A stretch of DNA of 7,870 bases, from the NCBI GenBank assembly GCA_035546335.1, contig DATKDP010000120.1, positions 1 through 7,870 of the forward strand. The letters are read 5' to 3'. The stretch comes from DATKDP01 sp035546335 (lineage in GTDB: Bacteria > Acidobacteriota > Thermoanaerobaculia > Gp7-AA8). Numbering within the stretch: the stretch's first letter is position 1; every line of letters starts with the position of its first letter. The notes beneath the pieces were generated by a model, which worked only from the letters and a program-made list of their open reading frames with translations, ran no database searches and was not told the origin of the DNA. The translations under genes and the position numbers were made by a program. Of this stretch, positions 1 to 6,785 are shown one piece after another.

Positions 1-30
1 GAGACTGTGTGCAAACTTTTCGGTGGGAGC
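1..30 (+). repeat. IS terminal inverted repeat, transposase 3' side
   Basis: Reading inward, this end begins GAGACTGTGTGCAAACTTTT. Compared with the reverse complement of 1590-1619, bases 1-11, 13-20, 22-23 and 27-30 are identical and bases 12, 21 and 24-26 differ. The repeat tip coincides with the first base of the window. Confidence 0.88.
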
Positions 31-118
31 TGCCGATGCGATCGGTCGAGAATCCTTTGGACGGGAATTCGCCTCGGAAACGCGAAATCCGGGGAAACGA
101 AAGAGGGCGTGGATGGAA

Positions 119-1555
119 CTAGGCCGCCCTGAGGCGTGCGGTGAACTCTTCGACTCCCAAAATAGTGATAATTCGCTTGATGTTGAAGCTCATCGCCGCG
201 AGATCGAACTCAGCTTTGACGCCATCGAGTCCTTTGAGCAAGAAGTAGCCGCCGTTGATCCATCGTTTCATGGTCCCAAACGGGTGTTCGACTAACCCTT
301 TTCGCCGCGCCATGATCTCTGGTCGGACCCGAGCGCGTCTGTCGGCCCTCTCGATCAGATCTTCGTCGACACTTCGACGGATTCTTCGCTCCTTGCCGCT
401 CGTGCAGAGCGAGCGTATGCCGCAGTCCCTGCATGCTGGAGTTGTGTAGCACTTGACTTGTCGATTTTCGCGGTTCTCGAGATGGGAGAACTTGAGCGCG
501 GATCCATTCGGGCAGTGATATTGGTCGATCTCGGCGTCGTAGATGAAATCGTACTTGGTGAACAGGCCCTTCTTCTCATTCATCGAGTTCTTGATTCTTC
601 TGACATACGGCTCGATTCCTGCCTCTTCACATTTCTTCAACTCATCGGAATCGCTGTAGCCGCTATCGGCAACCAGATCAAGGCTCTCGACCTGGAGAAA
701 CTCTTTGGCTTCGATCGCTGTGTGGCTGAGCTGTTGGAGATCATTCGGGGCATTGGTCACATCGGTCGCCACGATCAGTCCATGCTTCGCATCCACGGCG
801 ATCTGAACGTTGTAGCAGACGTTGAAGGATCCGCCGGTCTTCATGCTTCGGCTCTCTGGATCCGTCAGAGAGACCTGATCTTCGCCGGTCTCATCCATCT
901 GTTTGACGATCTCGACGATCTCCGAACGCCGGCGGCGGAGTCGCTCGATCTTCTTCTCGAGTTCCTCCCGGTCGACTTTCGTCTCAGTCTTCTCCTCGCG
1001 ATCGTTCTGCTCGATCTCATCGAGGTATTTCTCGAAAGCACGATCGATCTCATCGAGACGCCGTTCTACTTTGGTTCTCGTGAAGTTCCGATCCTTCGAG
1101 TTGACTGCTCGAAACTTGCTGCCATCGACACCGCCCAGTTCGCCTCCGAACAGATCCTCGCCCCGACACCACTGGTTGAACTGACGGAACAGTTTGCGGA
1201 TGGCTCGTTCATTGTCACGCCGGAACATGGAGATGGTCCAGAAATCCGGCCGCAACTTCCGGAGCAACCACATCACTTCGACGTTGGTTTTACTCGCCTT
1301 CTCCAGGTTCCGACTGGAAATCACCCGATTGAGAAATCCCCAAAGGTAGAGAGCGACCAGATCAGCGGGATGATACGGGGGGCGGCCCGTATTCTCCGCA
1401 ATCGCTTTCGAGAACCCCATCGCTGCCCACTCCGCGTCCGTGAACCCTTGCACCAATGCGTCGATGACTCGGACCGGGTTGTCCTCAGTGATGTAGTCCT
1501 CGAGCCGCTCTGGAAGCAGTATGGCCTGCTCGCGAGGAACGCCTCTGATGTGCAT
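119..1555 (-). CDS. IS1182-family DDE transposase
   Basis: The 478-residue protein would catalyse cut or copy transfer of the surrounding element through an RNase H-fold DDE active site. The N-terminal part (about residues 10-125) resembles the DUF772-type transposase N-terminal domain, with the early motif LLPERLEDYITEDNPVR. Probable catalytic residues are D144 in GGVDGSKF, D297 in VADSGY and E423 in VEHPFGTMKRW; the last motif is very typical of IS1182/IS5-group enzymes. Residues about 160-223 form a long charged helix, probably a coiled coil inserted between the first and second aspartates. A cysteine cluster (C348, C369, C375, C378, C384) before the catalytic glutamate looks like a metal-binding site. 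The start is ATG at 1555: an in-frame TAG lies one codon upstream, so it cannot extend further. No Shine-Dalgarno sequence is suitably placed. A TAAAAT hexamer at 1561-1566 (minus strand) sits where a -10 box would give a nearly leaderless transcript. The gene is intact and of usual family length. Confidence 0.93.
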   Translation of the reverse strand: MHIRGVPREQAILLPERLEDYITEDNPVRVIDALVQGFTDAEWAAMGFSKAIAENTGRPPYHPADLVALYLWGFLNRVISSRNLEKASKTNVEVMWLLRKLRPDFWTISMFRRDNERAIRKLFRQFNQWCRGEDLFGGELGGVDGSKFRAVNSKDRNFTRTKVERRLDEIDRAFEKYLDEIEQNDREEKTETKVDREELEKKIERLRRRRSEIVEIVKQMDETGEDQVSLTDPESRSMKTGGSFNVCYNVQIAVDAKHGLIVATDVTNAPNDLQQLSHTAIEAKEFLQVESLDLVADSGYSDSDELKKCEEAGIEPYVRRIKNSMNEKKGLFTKYDFIYDAEIDQYHCPNGSALKFSHLENRENRQVKCYTTPACRDCGIRSLCTSGKERRIRRSVDEDLIERADRRARVRPEIMARRKGLVEHPFGTMKRWINGGYFLLKGLDGVKAEFDLAAMSFNIKRIITILGVEEFTARLRAA

Positions 1556-1589
1556 GTGCTATTTTATCGCGGTCCACCTCAAAATTAGC

Positions 1590-1619
1590 GCTCTACCCAA
1601 AAAGTTTTCACACAGTCTC
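1590..1619 (-). repeat. IS terminal inverted repeat, transposase promoter side
   Basis: Read on the minus strand from 1619 inward, it begins GAGACTGTGTGAAAACTTTT and matches the repeat at 1-30 at 25 of 30 positions. The transposase start codon lies 34 bp inside it. The flanking host sequence starts at 1620. Confidence 0.88.
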
Positions 1620-1636
1620 GGGATGACAGCAGGGGA

Positions 1637-1659
1637 GAGCGGGCGTCCCGCGCCCGCTC
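1637..1659. terminator. GC-rich hairpin, dispersed repeat copy A, likely terminator
   Basis: A perfect 9-bp stem (1637-1645 pairing with 1651-1659) encloses a 5-base loop. It lies 40 bp past the stop codon of the DedA gene and just outside the IS end, a natural place to end the DedA cluster's transcript. There is no run of T after the stem, so intrinsic termination is uncertain. The core at 1638-1657 is exactly repeated in reverse orientation at 5763-5782, so this is also a dispersed palindromic repeat. I see no other feature in the remaining non-coding bases between the IS end and the DedA gene. Confidence 0.55.
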
Positions 1660-1698
1660 CTGTCCAACGAGCGACGATGCAGCCTGTCATGGTCATTT

Positions 1699-2271
1699 TC
1701 ACCCGATCCCGGTTTCTTCCTTTCGTTCCTTCCAGCGGTGCCAGGCATAGAGCAGAACTGCGATCGTGACGATGGCGATCAGCGCGTACTTTTCGACATG
1801 GGCAGCTTTTCCGAGGAGCGTCTCGACTGCCCGGCCGAAGTAGACGCCAAGGTGGGCGATGATGATCGTCCAGGTGAGGCAGCTCAGCCCTTGATAGAAG
1901 AGAAACTTCGCGACCGAGATCCTCGAGATCCCGACGACGATGGCGCAGGTGATTCGCAGACCGTAGAGATACTGCGAGATGAAGATTGCCGGAATTCCAT
2001 ACCGTTCGAACAGACGGATTCCCTGTCCCAGGTGTTTCTGCATTCTCGGAAAGTGGTTGACGATCCGCAGACCCCGAGCTCGTCCCAGCCAGAACCAGAA
2101 GATATGACCCGAGTAGGCACCGAGGAATCCGACGATGATGACCAGTGGAAGGGAGAGGTAATTCTGTTCCGAGAAGAAGCCGGCCAGGACCAGGATCGTC
2201 TCCCCTTCGAAGAAGGTGCCGATGAAGACGGCGACATAGCCGAACTTCTCGAGAAAGAGCTCAGCAGACAT
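1699..2271 (-). CDS. DedA-family membrane protein (YohD-like)
   Basis: This 190-residue integral membrane protein belongs to the DedA/SNARE-associated (VTT-domain) family, whose members act in membrane homeostasis; some transport undecaprenyl phosphate or phospholipids across the membrane. Hydrophobic segments are at about 12-34, 42-63, 93-113, 122-146 and 160-178. The family-specific FEGET (21-25) lies in the first re-entrant region, followed by WLGRARG (61-67) and YGLR with R106, then GISRIS (114-119). The EGET and YGLR wording matches my memory of E. coli YohD better than YqjA/YghB. Two usually charged positions appear replaced: H56 where an Asp is common and Q100 where the first Arg of the R-x-x-x-G-x-R motif is expected. 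It is the last gene of a minus-strand cluster, 33 bp after the MshEN-domain gene. No clear Shine-Dalgarno precedes the ATG. The family call is firm; the substrate is unknown. Confidence 0.9.
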   Translation of the reverse strand: MSAELFLEKFGYVAVFIGTFFEGETILVLAGFFSEQNYLSLPLVIIVGFLGAYSGHIFWFWLGRARGLRIVNHFPRMQKHLGQGIRLFERYGIPAIFISQYLYGLRITCAIVVGISRISVAKFLFYQGLSCLTWTIIIAHLGVYFGRAVETLLGKAAHVEKYALIAIVTIAVLLYAWHRWKERKEETGIG

Positions 2272-2304
2272 CGGGAGTCTTGGAAGGGAGGCGGCGGGCT
2301 CGGA

Positions 2305-2982
2305 TCATCGGTTCTCTCTCTGTCGATCGACCGCCACGTCGGTTCTCTGCTCCAGAAGACGAAGAATCCGCTCCAGCAACGTCCAGATCTGCTCGAGGCT
2401 TCCTTCGATGCGAATGAGCCGCTCGTCGAAGTCACCGCTCTCGATCTCCTCGATCAGGTCGGAGAAGATCGGATCCACCACCACCGATCCCTCAGGCCGC
2501 GCGGCGATCGTGTCGTCGTCGCTGGGGTCGTAGGGATAAAGCCGGTCGATCATCTTCAGGATCGAGCTCTGGGGAGCGATCAGCGGAAGAACGGTCATCC
2601 CGCTGATCGCTTCGAGATGCTGGAGGACATCGATGTCGGTGGGGTCTGACATGGCGACTTCCAGGCGTGTGCCGTCCATGCGAATCGGAATCGCCTGTGC
2701 CTCGCGCGCGATCCGGCCCGGGATCTTTCTCAGCACCTTCCTCGGGATGTCGATGTGAAGAAGGCTGATGCAGGGAATGTCGATCTGCCGGGAGAGGAAA
2801 GCGGCCAGCACGTTCTCATCGATGAATTTCAGATCGACCAGCGTCGAGCCGAATTTCTTCCCGGTCTGCTGCTGCTCGGCGAGCGCGATCTTCATTTGAA
2901 CCTCGTCGATGAGATTCGCAGACAGCAGCATCACTCCGAGATTCTCTTTCTGCACGCCGCGGTATCTTATCGCAGGAGCCAT
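2305..2982 (-). CDS. Stand-alone MshEN (GspE/PilB N-terminal) domain protein
   Basis: This 225-residue cytosolic protein matches the N-terminal domain of type II secretion/type IV pilus ATPases (MshEN, T2SSE_N) but has no ATPase domain. MshEN binds cyclic di-GMP through two 24-residue repeats separated by 5 residues. That geometry is kept here: repeat 1 is residues 14-37, the spacer 38-42, and repeat 2 residues 43-66, each ending in Gln (Q37, Q66). The signature R at repeat position 1 is N14 and K43, and the signature G at position 10 is N23 and K52, so binding may be weak or lost. Residues about 70-150 form the second half of the domain (AMSDPTDIDVLQHLEAISG is typical). An acidic linker (150-185) leads to a C-terminal amphipathic helix (about 186-212), a likely coiled coil. 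It sits 22 bp after the glycosyltransferase gene and 33 bp before the DedA gene, probably co-transcribed. Length rules out a truncated ATPase by recent frameshift, since non-homologous sequence follows. The domain call is solid; the function is unknown. Confidence 0.82.
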   Translation of the reverse strand: MAPAIRYRGVQKENLGVMLLSANLIDEVQMKIALAEQQQTGKKFGSTLVDLKFIDENVLAAFLSRQIDIPCISLLHIDIPRKVLRKIPGRIAREAQAIPIRMDGTRLEVAMSDPTDIDVLQHLEAISGMTVLPLIAPQSSILKMIDRLYPYDPSDDDTIAARPEGSVVVDPIFSDLIEEIESGDFDERLIRIEGSLEQIWTLLERILRLLEQRTDVAVDRQRENR

Positions 2983-3004
2983 GCCCGGGCTTGCGAGAGG
3001 ATGG

Positions 3005-4435
3005 TTACGATCGCTCCGCGAGCCTTCTCAGCACCACCTGGCCGTACCCAGCTACGAAGATCAGCAGGAAGGGGAGCGGGACGAAGCGCCCGATGCCAGC
3101 CCACAGAGTCGAAGCTCCGAGAAAAAAAACGAGCAACGCGAGCTCGCCGGCCGGGAAACCGAACCGTTCGCCTCGTGTCACCACACGCTGTCCGCAGCCC
3201 CACTTGGGCGTTCGAACGAACTCTCCCCCACGCTCGATCAACCCCTCGAGAACGGCTCTGGAATTTCCGAGCGACAAGCCGATTCCCACGGGGAGCAGAT
3301 TGAGGATCTCCGAGAGTGTGAGGGGTGGGCGACCAGCGCGCCGTTGACCTTCGATATAGAACGAAAGGACAGCAGCAGTCGCGGCGATGAAGGCGGCGGC
3401 GTCGAGGAGGGCGAGCCACATCAGGCCGGCCTGATAACGGACCGCGAGGGCGGGCATGAGGAGAAGCCCGAGAAGGAGCGTCATCGGGTAGGCGAGATTG
3501 GCGGTGAGATGAAAGATCGCCTCGACCTTCACGCGGAAGGAAAGCGGCGCGCGAAGCAGAGCCGGGAGGATCCTGATCGCCGTCTGAATCGATCCTTTCG
3601 CCCAGCGATGCTGCTGGCTCTGGAACGCGCTCATCGTCACGGGAAGCTCGGCCGCCACTTCCATGTCGGTGAGGAAAACAAACTTCCAGCCGGCGAGCTG
3701 CGCGCGGTAAGAAAGATCGAGATCCTCGGTGAGGGTCGCCGCCGACCAGCCTCCCGCCTCGGCGATTGCTTCCCGCCGCCAAACGCCCGCCGTTCCATTG
3801 AAGTTGAAAAAGCGTCCCGAAACGTAGCGCGCGGCCGACTCGACGGCGAAGTGCGCGTCGAGGTAGATCGCCTGCACTCGCGTGAGAAGGGAGGCTTCAC
3901 GGTTCACATGTCCCCAGCGCACCTGGACCATGCCCACCGAACGGTTGGCGAAGTGAGGGACGACTCTGGTCAGAAAATCAGGTGACGGGAGAAAGTCCGC
4001 GTCGAATACGGCGAAGAGCTCGCTGGATGATCGCTGGATGCCGTAAGCGAGCGCGCCTGCCTTGAAGCCGTCCCTCCCTTCGCGCCGGAGGTGCACTGCG
4101 TTGATCCCTCGCGAGCGCAGCACCGCAATCCGCTCGGCCGCGAGACAGCTCGTCTCGTCGGTCGAATCGTCGAGCAGCTGGATCTCGAGCGGTCCACGGT
4201 ATTCGAGCGAGCCTGCGGCGTCGAGGAGACGCTCGATCACATTCGGCTCGTTGTAAACCGGGAGCTGGACGGTGACCGACGGCCAGAGCGCTCCCTCCTG
4301 CGGCAGCTGCGGCGAGGGCATGGCATGGCGCCGGCGCAATCTGACAAGATACAACCGGTGAAGCGCGTAGACCGTCACGATCAGAAAGACCCCGTAGTAG
4401 GTCGTGAGCAATCCGATCTGGAGATTCGTAGTCAT
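3005..4435 (-). CDS. Membrane family-2 glycosyltransferase, cellulose synthase/CslA type
   Basis: The 476-residue processive-type GT2 enzyme should transfer sugars from a nucleotide-sugar at the cytoplasmic face of the inner membrane. One N-terminal membrane segment (about 8-30) precedes the catalytic domain, which carries LPVYNE (58-63), the nucleotide-binding DDS (89-91), DAD (145-147, metal binding), TED (236-238, catalytic base) and QQHRW (274-278), the Q-x-x-R-W motif of cellulose, mannan and hyaluronan synthases. C-terminal membrane segments lie at about 307-330, 336-360, 430-446 and 451-468. FVRTPKWG (407-414) is typical of the bacterial CslA-like group. All catalytic residues are present. 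The product polymer cannot be told from sequence: glucan, mannan or a single-sugar lipid transfer are all possible, and there is no PilZ domain. The gene leads a three-gene minus-strand cluster, and its start is divergent from and almost touches the GT-C gene. No clear Shine-Dalgarno precedes the ATG, but the membrane segment near residue 8 supports this start. Confidence 0.9.
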   Translation of the reverse strand: MTTNLQIGLLTTYYGVFLIVTVYALHRLYLVRLRRRHAMPSPQLPQEGALWPSVTVQLPVYNEPNVIERLLDAAGSLEYRGPLEIQLLDDSTDETSCLAAERIAVLRSRGINAVHLRREGRDGFKAGALAYGIQRSSSELFAVFDADFLPSPDFLTRVVPHFANRSVGMVQVRWGHVNREASLLTRVQAIYLDAHFAVESAARYVSGRFFNFNGTAGVWRREAIAEAGGWSAATLTEDLDLSYRAQLAGWKFVFLTDMEVAAELPVTMSAFQSQQHRWAKGSIQTAIRILPALLRAPLSFRVKVEAIFHLTANLAYPMTLLLGLLLMPALAVRYQAGLMWLALLDAAAFIAATAAVLSFYIEGQRRAGRPPLTLSEILNLLPVGIGLSLGNSRAVLEGLIERGGEFVRTPKWGCGQRVVTRGERFGFPAGELALLVFFLGASTLWAGIGRFVPLPFLLIFVAGYGQVVLRRLAERS

Positions 4436-4462
4436 GCGACGGCGAGGCGGCTGGCGCCCTGG

Positions 4463-5737
4463 TTGCCGCTCATTCTACTCTTTGCGATCTTCGCCTCGAC
4501 GCCCGGACTCACCGCGCGTCATGGTGTCGAGTTTTACGCGGTCTGCAGTTTCCTGGCGGGCGTGACGTGGCTCGCTCTCCGCGCCAAACCGTTGCGATGG
4601 CCCTTCCCTGCGATTCTCTCCGTCGCTCTCGCCGCGCGACTGTTGTTCATCGGGGAGCCACCCCATCTTTCCGGCGATGTGTACCGCTACCTCTGGGACG
4701 GAACCGTTTCGGCTACGGGAGCCAGCCCGTATGCAGCTGCTCCGTCGGATCCGGCGCTCGCCTCTCTTCGGGAGCCATGGCATGGAAGGATCAACCATCC
4801 GGAGATCCCCTCGATCTATCCGCCGCACGCCCAGGCGCTCTTTCTGACGACCGGAGGGAGTCTTCCGGTCTGGCGCATCCTGCTGCTTCTGATCGAGATC
4901 GGGGGTCTCGTTCTGCTGCGGCGGCTCGTCCCCCCCGAGGATCTTCTGGCCTACGCTCTTTTTCCACCGCTGCTGTTCGAAGGGATCTGGAACGGGCATG
5001 CCGACCTTGCGGCCGGCTTCTTCCTGCTCGTTGCCTTCGCAGCGACGGAAGCGCGACGAGCGGTCGTCTCGGGAGCGTCGCTGGCGATCGCCGCCGGAAT
5101 CAAGCTCACGCCTCTCGTGGCCCTGGTGGCGATGTTGCGCCACTCGCGGGGACGTCCGCTCTTTCTTCTGTGCTTCTCGCTGGTTCTGGTTCTCCCGGCG
5201 ATTCCCTTCGCGCTCCATGGCGACCTCATGCCCGGACTCCATGACTACGCTGCGCGGTGGAGCTTCAATTCACCGCTCTACGAGATCGCCCTGGGAGCCG
5301 TCGCGGCGTCCGGTGCGACGACATGGCTTCGCGGCCTCTGGGGTGTGCTGAAGGACTCGTTGCCGCTTGAACGTTTCTCGCCATCAGTGTACGGACTGCT
5401 GTATGACGAGATGGTTGCACGGGGCGCGTTGGCGCTCGTCCTGGTGATTGCAATCGTGATCGTTGTACGCGCGTCGCGCTCCCTCGCATCGGGGATCGTG
5501 AGGTCGATCGCCCTGCTTCTTCTCTGTTCTCCGGCGATTCACCCATGGTATTGGCTGGTGATGATGCCGGTCGCTTTCGTCGCCGGCGAGCTCGTCGTCG
5601 TGATGCTGGGACTCTTTGCCGGGTGGTCGTATCTGCTGTACGGCGGCGTGAGCTCGTGGATCGTTTTCCTGCTCTGCTATGCGCTGCCGGTGATGCTCGC
5701 GATCCGGATGCCGAGGCTCACTGCGAGCGATCGCTGA
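4463..5737 (+). CDS. Polytopic GT-C glycosyltransferase (GT87/DUF2029-like)
   Basis: This roughly 424-residue protein has about a dozen hydrophobic segments and looks like a GT-C enzyme that uses a polyprenyl-phosphate-linked sugar (often mannose) on the outer face of the inner membrane. Supporting motifs, numbered from the chosen start, are SGDVYRYLWDG (70-80) with the acidic residue D72 in the first large loop, INHPEIPSIYPPHAQ (110-124), WNGHADLAAG (176-185), GIKLTPL (212-218) and HPWYWL (360-365). These match bacterial proteins named DUF2029 or GT87 mannosyltransferases; acceptor and sugar are unknown. The start is uncertain: no in-frame ATG or GTG lies near the expected N-terminus, so I use TTG 4463, just before the first membrane segment. 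An in-frame ATG at 4325 would add a 46-residue mostly hydrophilic leader and overlap the divergent glycosyltransferase by 111 bp. It converges on gpsA, with a hairpin between the two stops. Confidence 0.83.
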   Translation: MPLILLFAIFASTPGLTARHGVEFYAVCSFLAGVTWLALRAKPLRWPFPAILSVALAARLLFIGEPPHLSGDVYRYLWDGTVSATGASPYAAAPSDPALASLREPWHGRINHPEIPSIYPPHAQALFLTTGGSLPVWRILLLLIEIGGLVLLRRLVPPEDLLAYALFPPLLFEGIWNGHADLAAGFFLLVAFAATEARRAVVSGASLAIAAGIKLTPLVALVAMLRHSRGRPLFLLCFSLVLVLPAIPFALHGDLMPGLHDYAARWSFNSPLYEIALGAVAASGATTWLRGLWGVLKDSLPLERFSPSVYGLLYDEMVARGALALVLVIAIVIVVRASRSLASGIVRSIALLLLCSPAIHPWYWLVMMPVAFVAGELVVVMLGLFAGWSYLLYGGVSSWIVFLLCYALPVMLAIRMPRLTASDR

Positions 5738-5762
5738 CCGTGATGGTGAAGAGTGCCCAGAG

Positions 5763-5782
5763 GCGGGCGCGGGACGCCCGCT
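5763..5782. terminator. GC-rich hairpin, dispersed repeat copy B, between convergent genes
   Basis: A 7-bp perfect stem (5763-5769 with 5775-5781) and 5-base loop, extendable by a G-T and an A-T pair, sit in the 55-bp gap between the stops of the GT-C gene (5737) and gpsA (5793). The position suggests a two-way transcription terminator. On the plus strand it is followed by only three T residues. Its 20-base core is the exact reverse complement of 1638-1657. Confidence 0.6.
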
Positions 5783-5792
5783 TTCCCAGGGC

Positions 5793-6785
5793 CTACTCCG
5801 CCTTGAGCGCGCGTGTCATGAGGCGTTGGATGGCATTGCGCGCCGTCTCTCCCTCGTAGAGGACGCGGAACATCTCGGTGACGATCGGCATGTCGATGCC
5901 CGTTCGTATCGACAGGTCGCGTGCTGAGCGTGAAGTCCTGATTCCTTCGGCGACGAGTCGCGTCCCGGAGAGAATCTCTTCGATCGTTTTTCCTCTGCCG
6001 AGCTCGACGCCGACGTTTCGATTGCGGGAGAGCGAGCCGGTACAGGTGAGAACGAGATCACCGATACCGGCGAGGCCTGAGAACGTTTCGTGCCGGCCGC
6101 CCAGAGCGACGCCGAGCTTTCGTATCTCGTGCAGGCCGCGGGTGATCAGCGCCGCGGTCGTGTTCGAGCCGTATCCGATTCCCTCGATGACGCCTGCGGC
6201 GATGGCGATGACGTTCTTGAGAGAGCCGGCCAGCTCGACGCCGACCACGTCCTCCGATCGATAGCCGCGGAAGGATCTGCACGAGAATGCCGCCTGGATC
6301 TCTCGGGCGAGCTCCTCGTTCGTCGAGGCGATGACCGCCGCGCTCGGGTCGCCGCGTGAGATCTCGAAGGCGAAGGTCGGTCCGGAAAGGACGGCGAATT
6401 CCGCGAGCTTTCCTTCCAGCACCTCACGGCTGATCTCGGAGGTCCGCTTCAGAGTCTCGTTCTCGATTCCCTTCGTCGCCGAGATCACGCGCACCCGGCC
6501 GGCGATCGAGGGCTCGAGCTCGGACAGAACCGACCGATAGTGATGGCTCGGAGTGACCATGATGATCGTATCGCTGAACCGGGCTGCTTCCTCGAGTGAT
6601 CTGGTCACCCGGACCTTTGCCGAAAACTGCGCCGCGGGAAGGTAATACGGGTTGCTCCGAGTCTGAATGATCGCTTCCGCCACGTTCGGGTCGTGTACCC
6701 AGAGGAGCACATCGTGATCGCAGCGCGTCGCCAGTTCGGTCAGCGCCGAGCCGAACGCTCCGGCGCCGATGATCGTGATCTTCAC
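5793..6785 (-). CDS. gpsA: Glycerol-3-phosphate dehydrogenase [NAD(P)+]
   Basis: GpsA reduces dihydroxyacetone phosphate to sn-glycerol-3-phosphate in the cytosol, supplying the backbone for phospholipids. The 330 residues are of normal family length. The N-terminal Rossmann fold has GAGAFG (7-12), with NPYYLP (45-50), ATKGIE (103-108, substrate lysine K105) and SGPTFA (134-139). The C-terminal helical domain holds LKN with the catalytic lysine K190, GLAGIGDLVLTCTG (237-250, containing D243) and SRNR (253-256). All expected active-site residues are present. The start is GTG at 6785, preceded at a 7-base spacing by a GGAGGG ribosome-binding site, and its GTGA overlaps the plsY stop by 4 bp. 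The two genes are therefore an operon, probably translationally coupled. It ends 11 bp before a hairpin shared with the convergent glycosyltransferase. Confidence 0.97.
   Translation of the reverse strand: MKITIIGAGAFGSALTELATRCDHDVLLWVHDPNVAEAIIQTRSNPYYLPAAQFSAKVRVTRSLEEAARFSDTIIMVTPSHHYRSVLSELEPSIAGRVRVISATKGIENETLKRTSEISREVLEGKLAEFAVLSGPTFAFEISRGDPSAAVIASTNEELAREIQAAFSCRSFRGYRSEDVVGVELAGSLKNVIAIAAGVIEGIGYGSNTTAALITRGLHEIRKLGVALGGRHETFSGLAGIGDLVLTCTGSLSRNRNVGVELGRGKTIEEILSGTRLVAEGIRTSRSARDLSIRTGIDMPIVTEMFRVLYEGETARNAIQRLMTRALKAE

Larger units (their letters stand above)
1..1619 (-). mobile_element. Complete IS1182-family insertion sequence
   Basis: The element is bounded by imperfect terminal inverted repeats at 1-30 and 1590-1619, which match at 25 of 30 positions. 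It contains one transposase gene on the minus strand, with about 64 bp between the promoter-side repeat and the ATG and 118 bp from the stop to the other end. Size (about 1.6 kb), single-gene layout and the transposase type fit the IS1182 family. The transposase has no visible frameshift or internal stop, so the copy may be active. It lies beyond the 3' end of the DedA gene cluster in the same orientation and interrupts no recognisable gene. A target-site duplication cannot be tested because the left flank lies outside the window, and I do not know whether the repeat tip extends further left than base 1. Confidence 0.9.

Noticed and set aside
458..1588. Long open frame (376 codons) on the plus strand opposite the transposase
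   Set aside because: It is antisense to a clearly recognisable transposase with conserved motifs. Its own translation shows no domain, and such frames are common opposite GC-rich genes.
1738..2649. 303-codon plus-strand open frame across the DedA and MshEN genes
   Set aside because: It is very rich in Asp, Arg and Glu, spans two genes with firm family matches on the other strand, and has no recognisable motif.
2909..3985. 358-codon plus-strand open frame opposite the GT2 gene
   Set aside because: It is a charged, low-information translation antisense to a gene carrying all GT2 catalytic motifs.
4091..4462. N-terminal extension of the GT-C protein back to ATG 4091
   Set aside because: The added residues are hydrophilic and lie over the coding start of the divergent GT2 gene. 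The family-like sequence begins only around 4450-4465.
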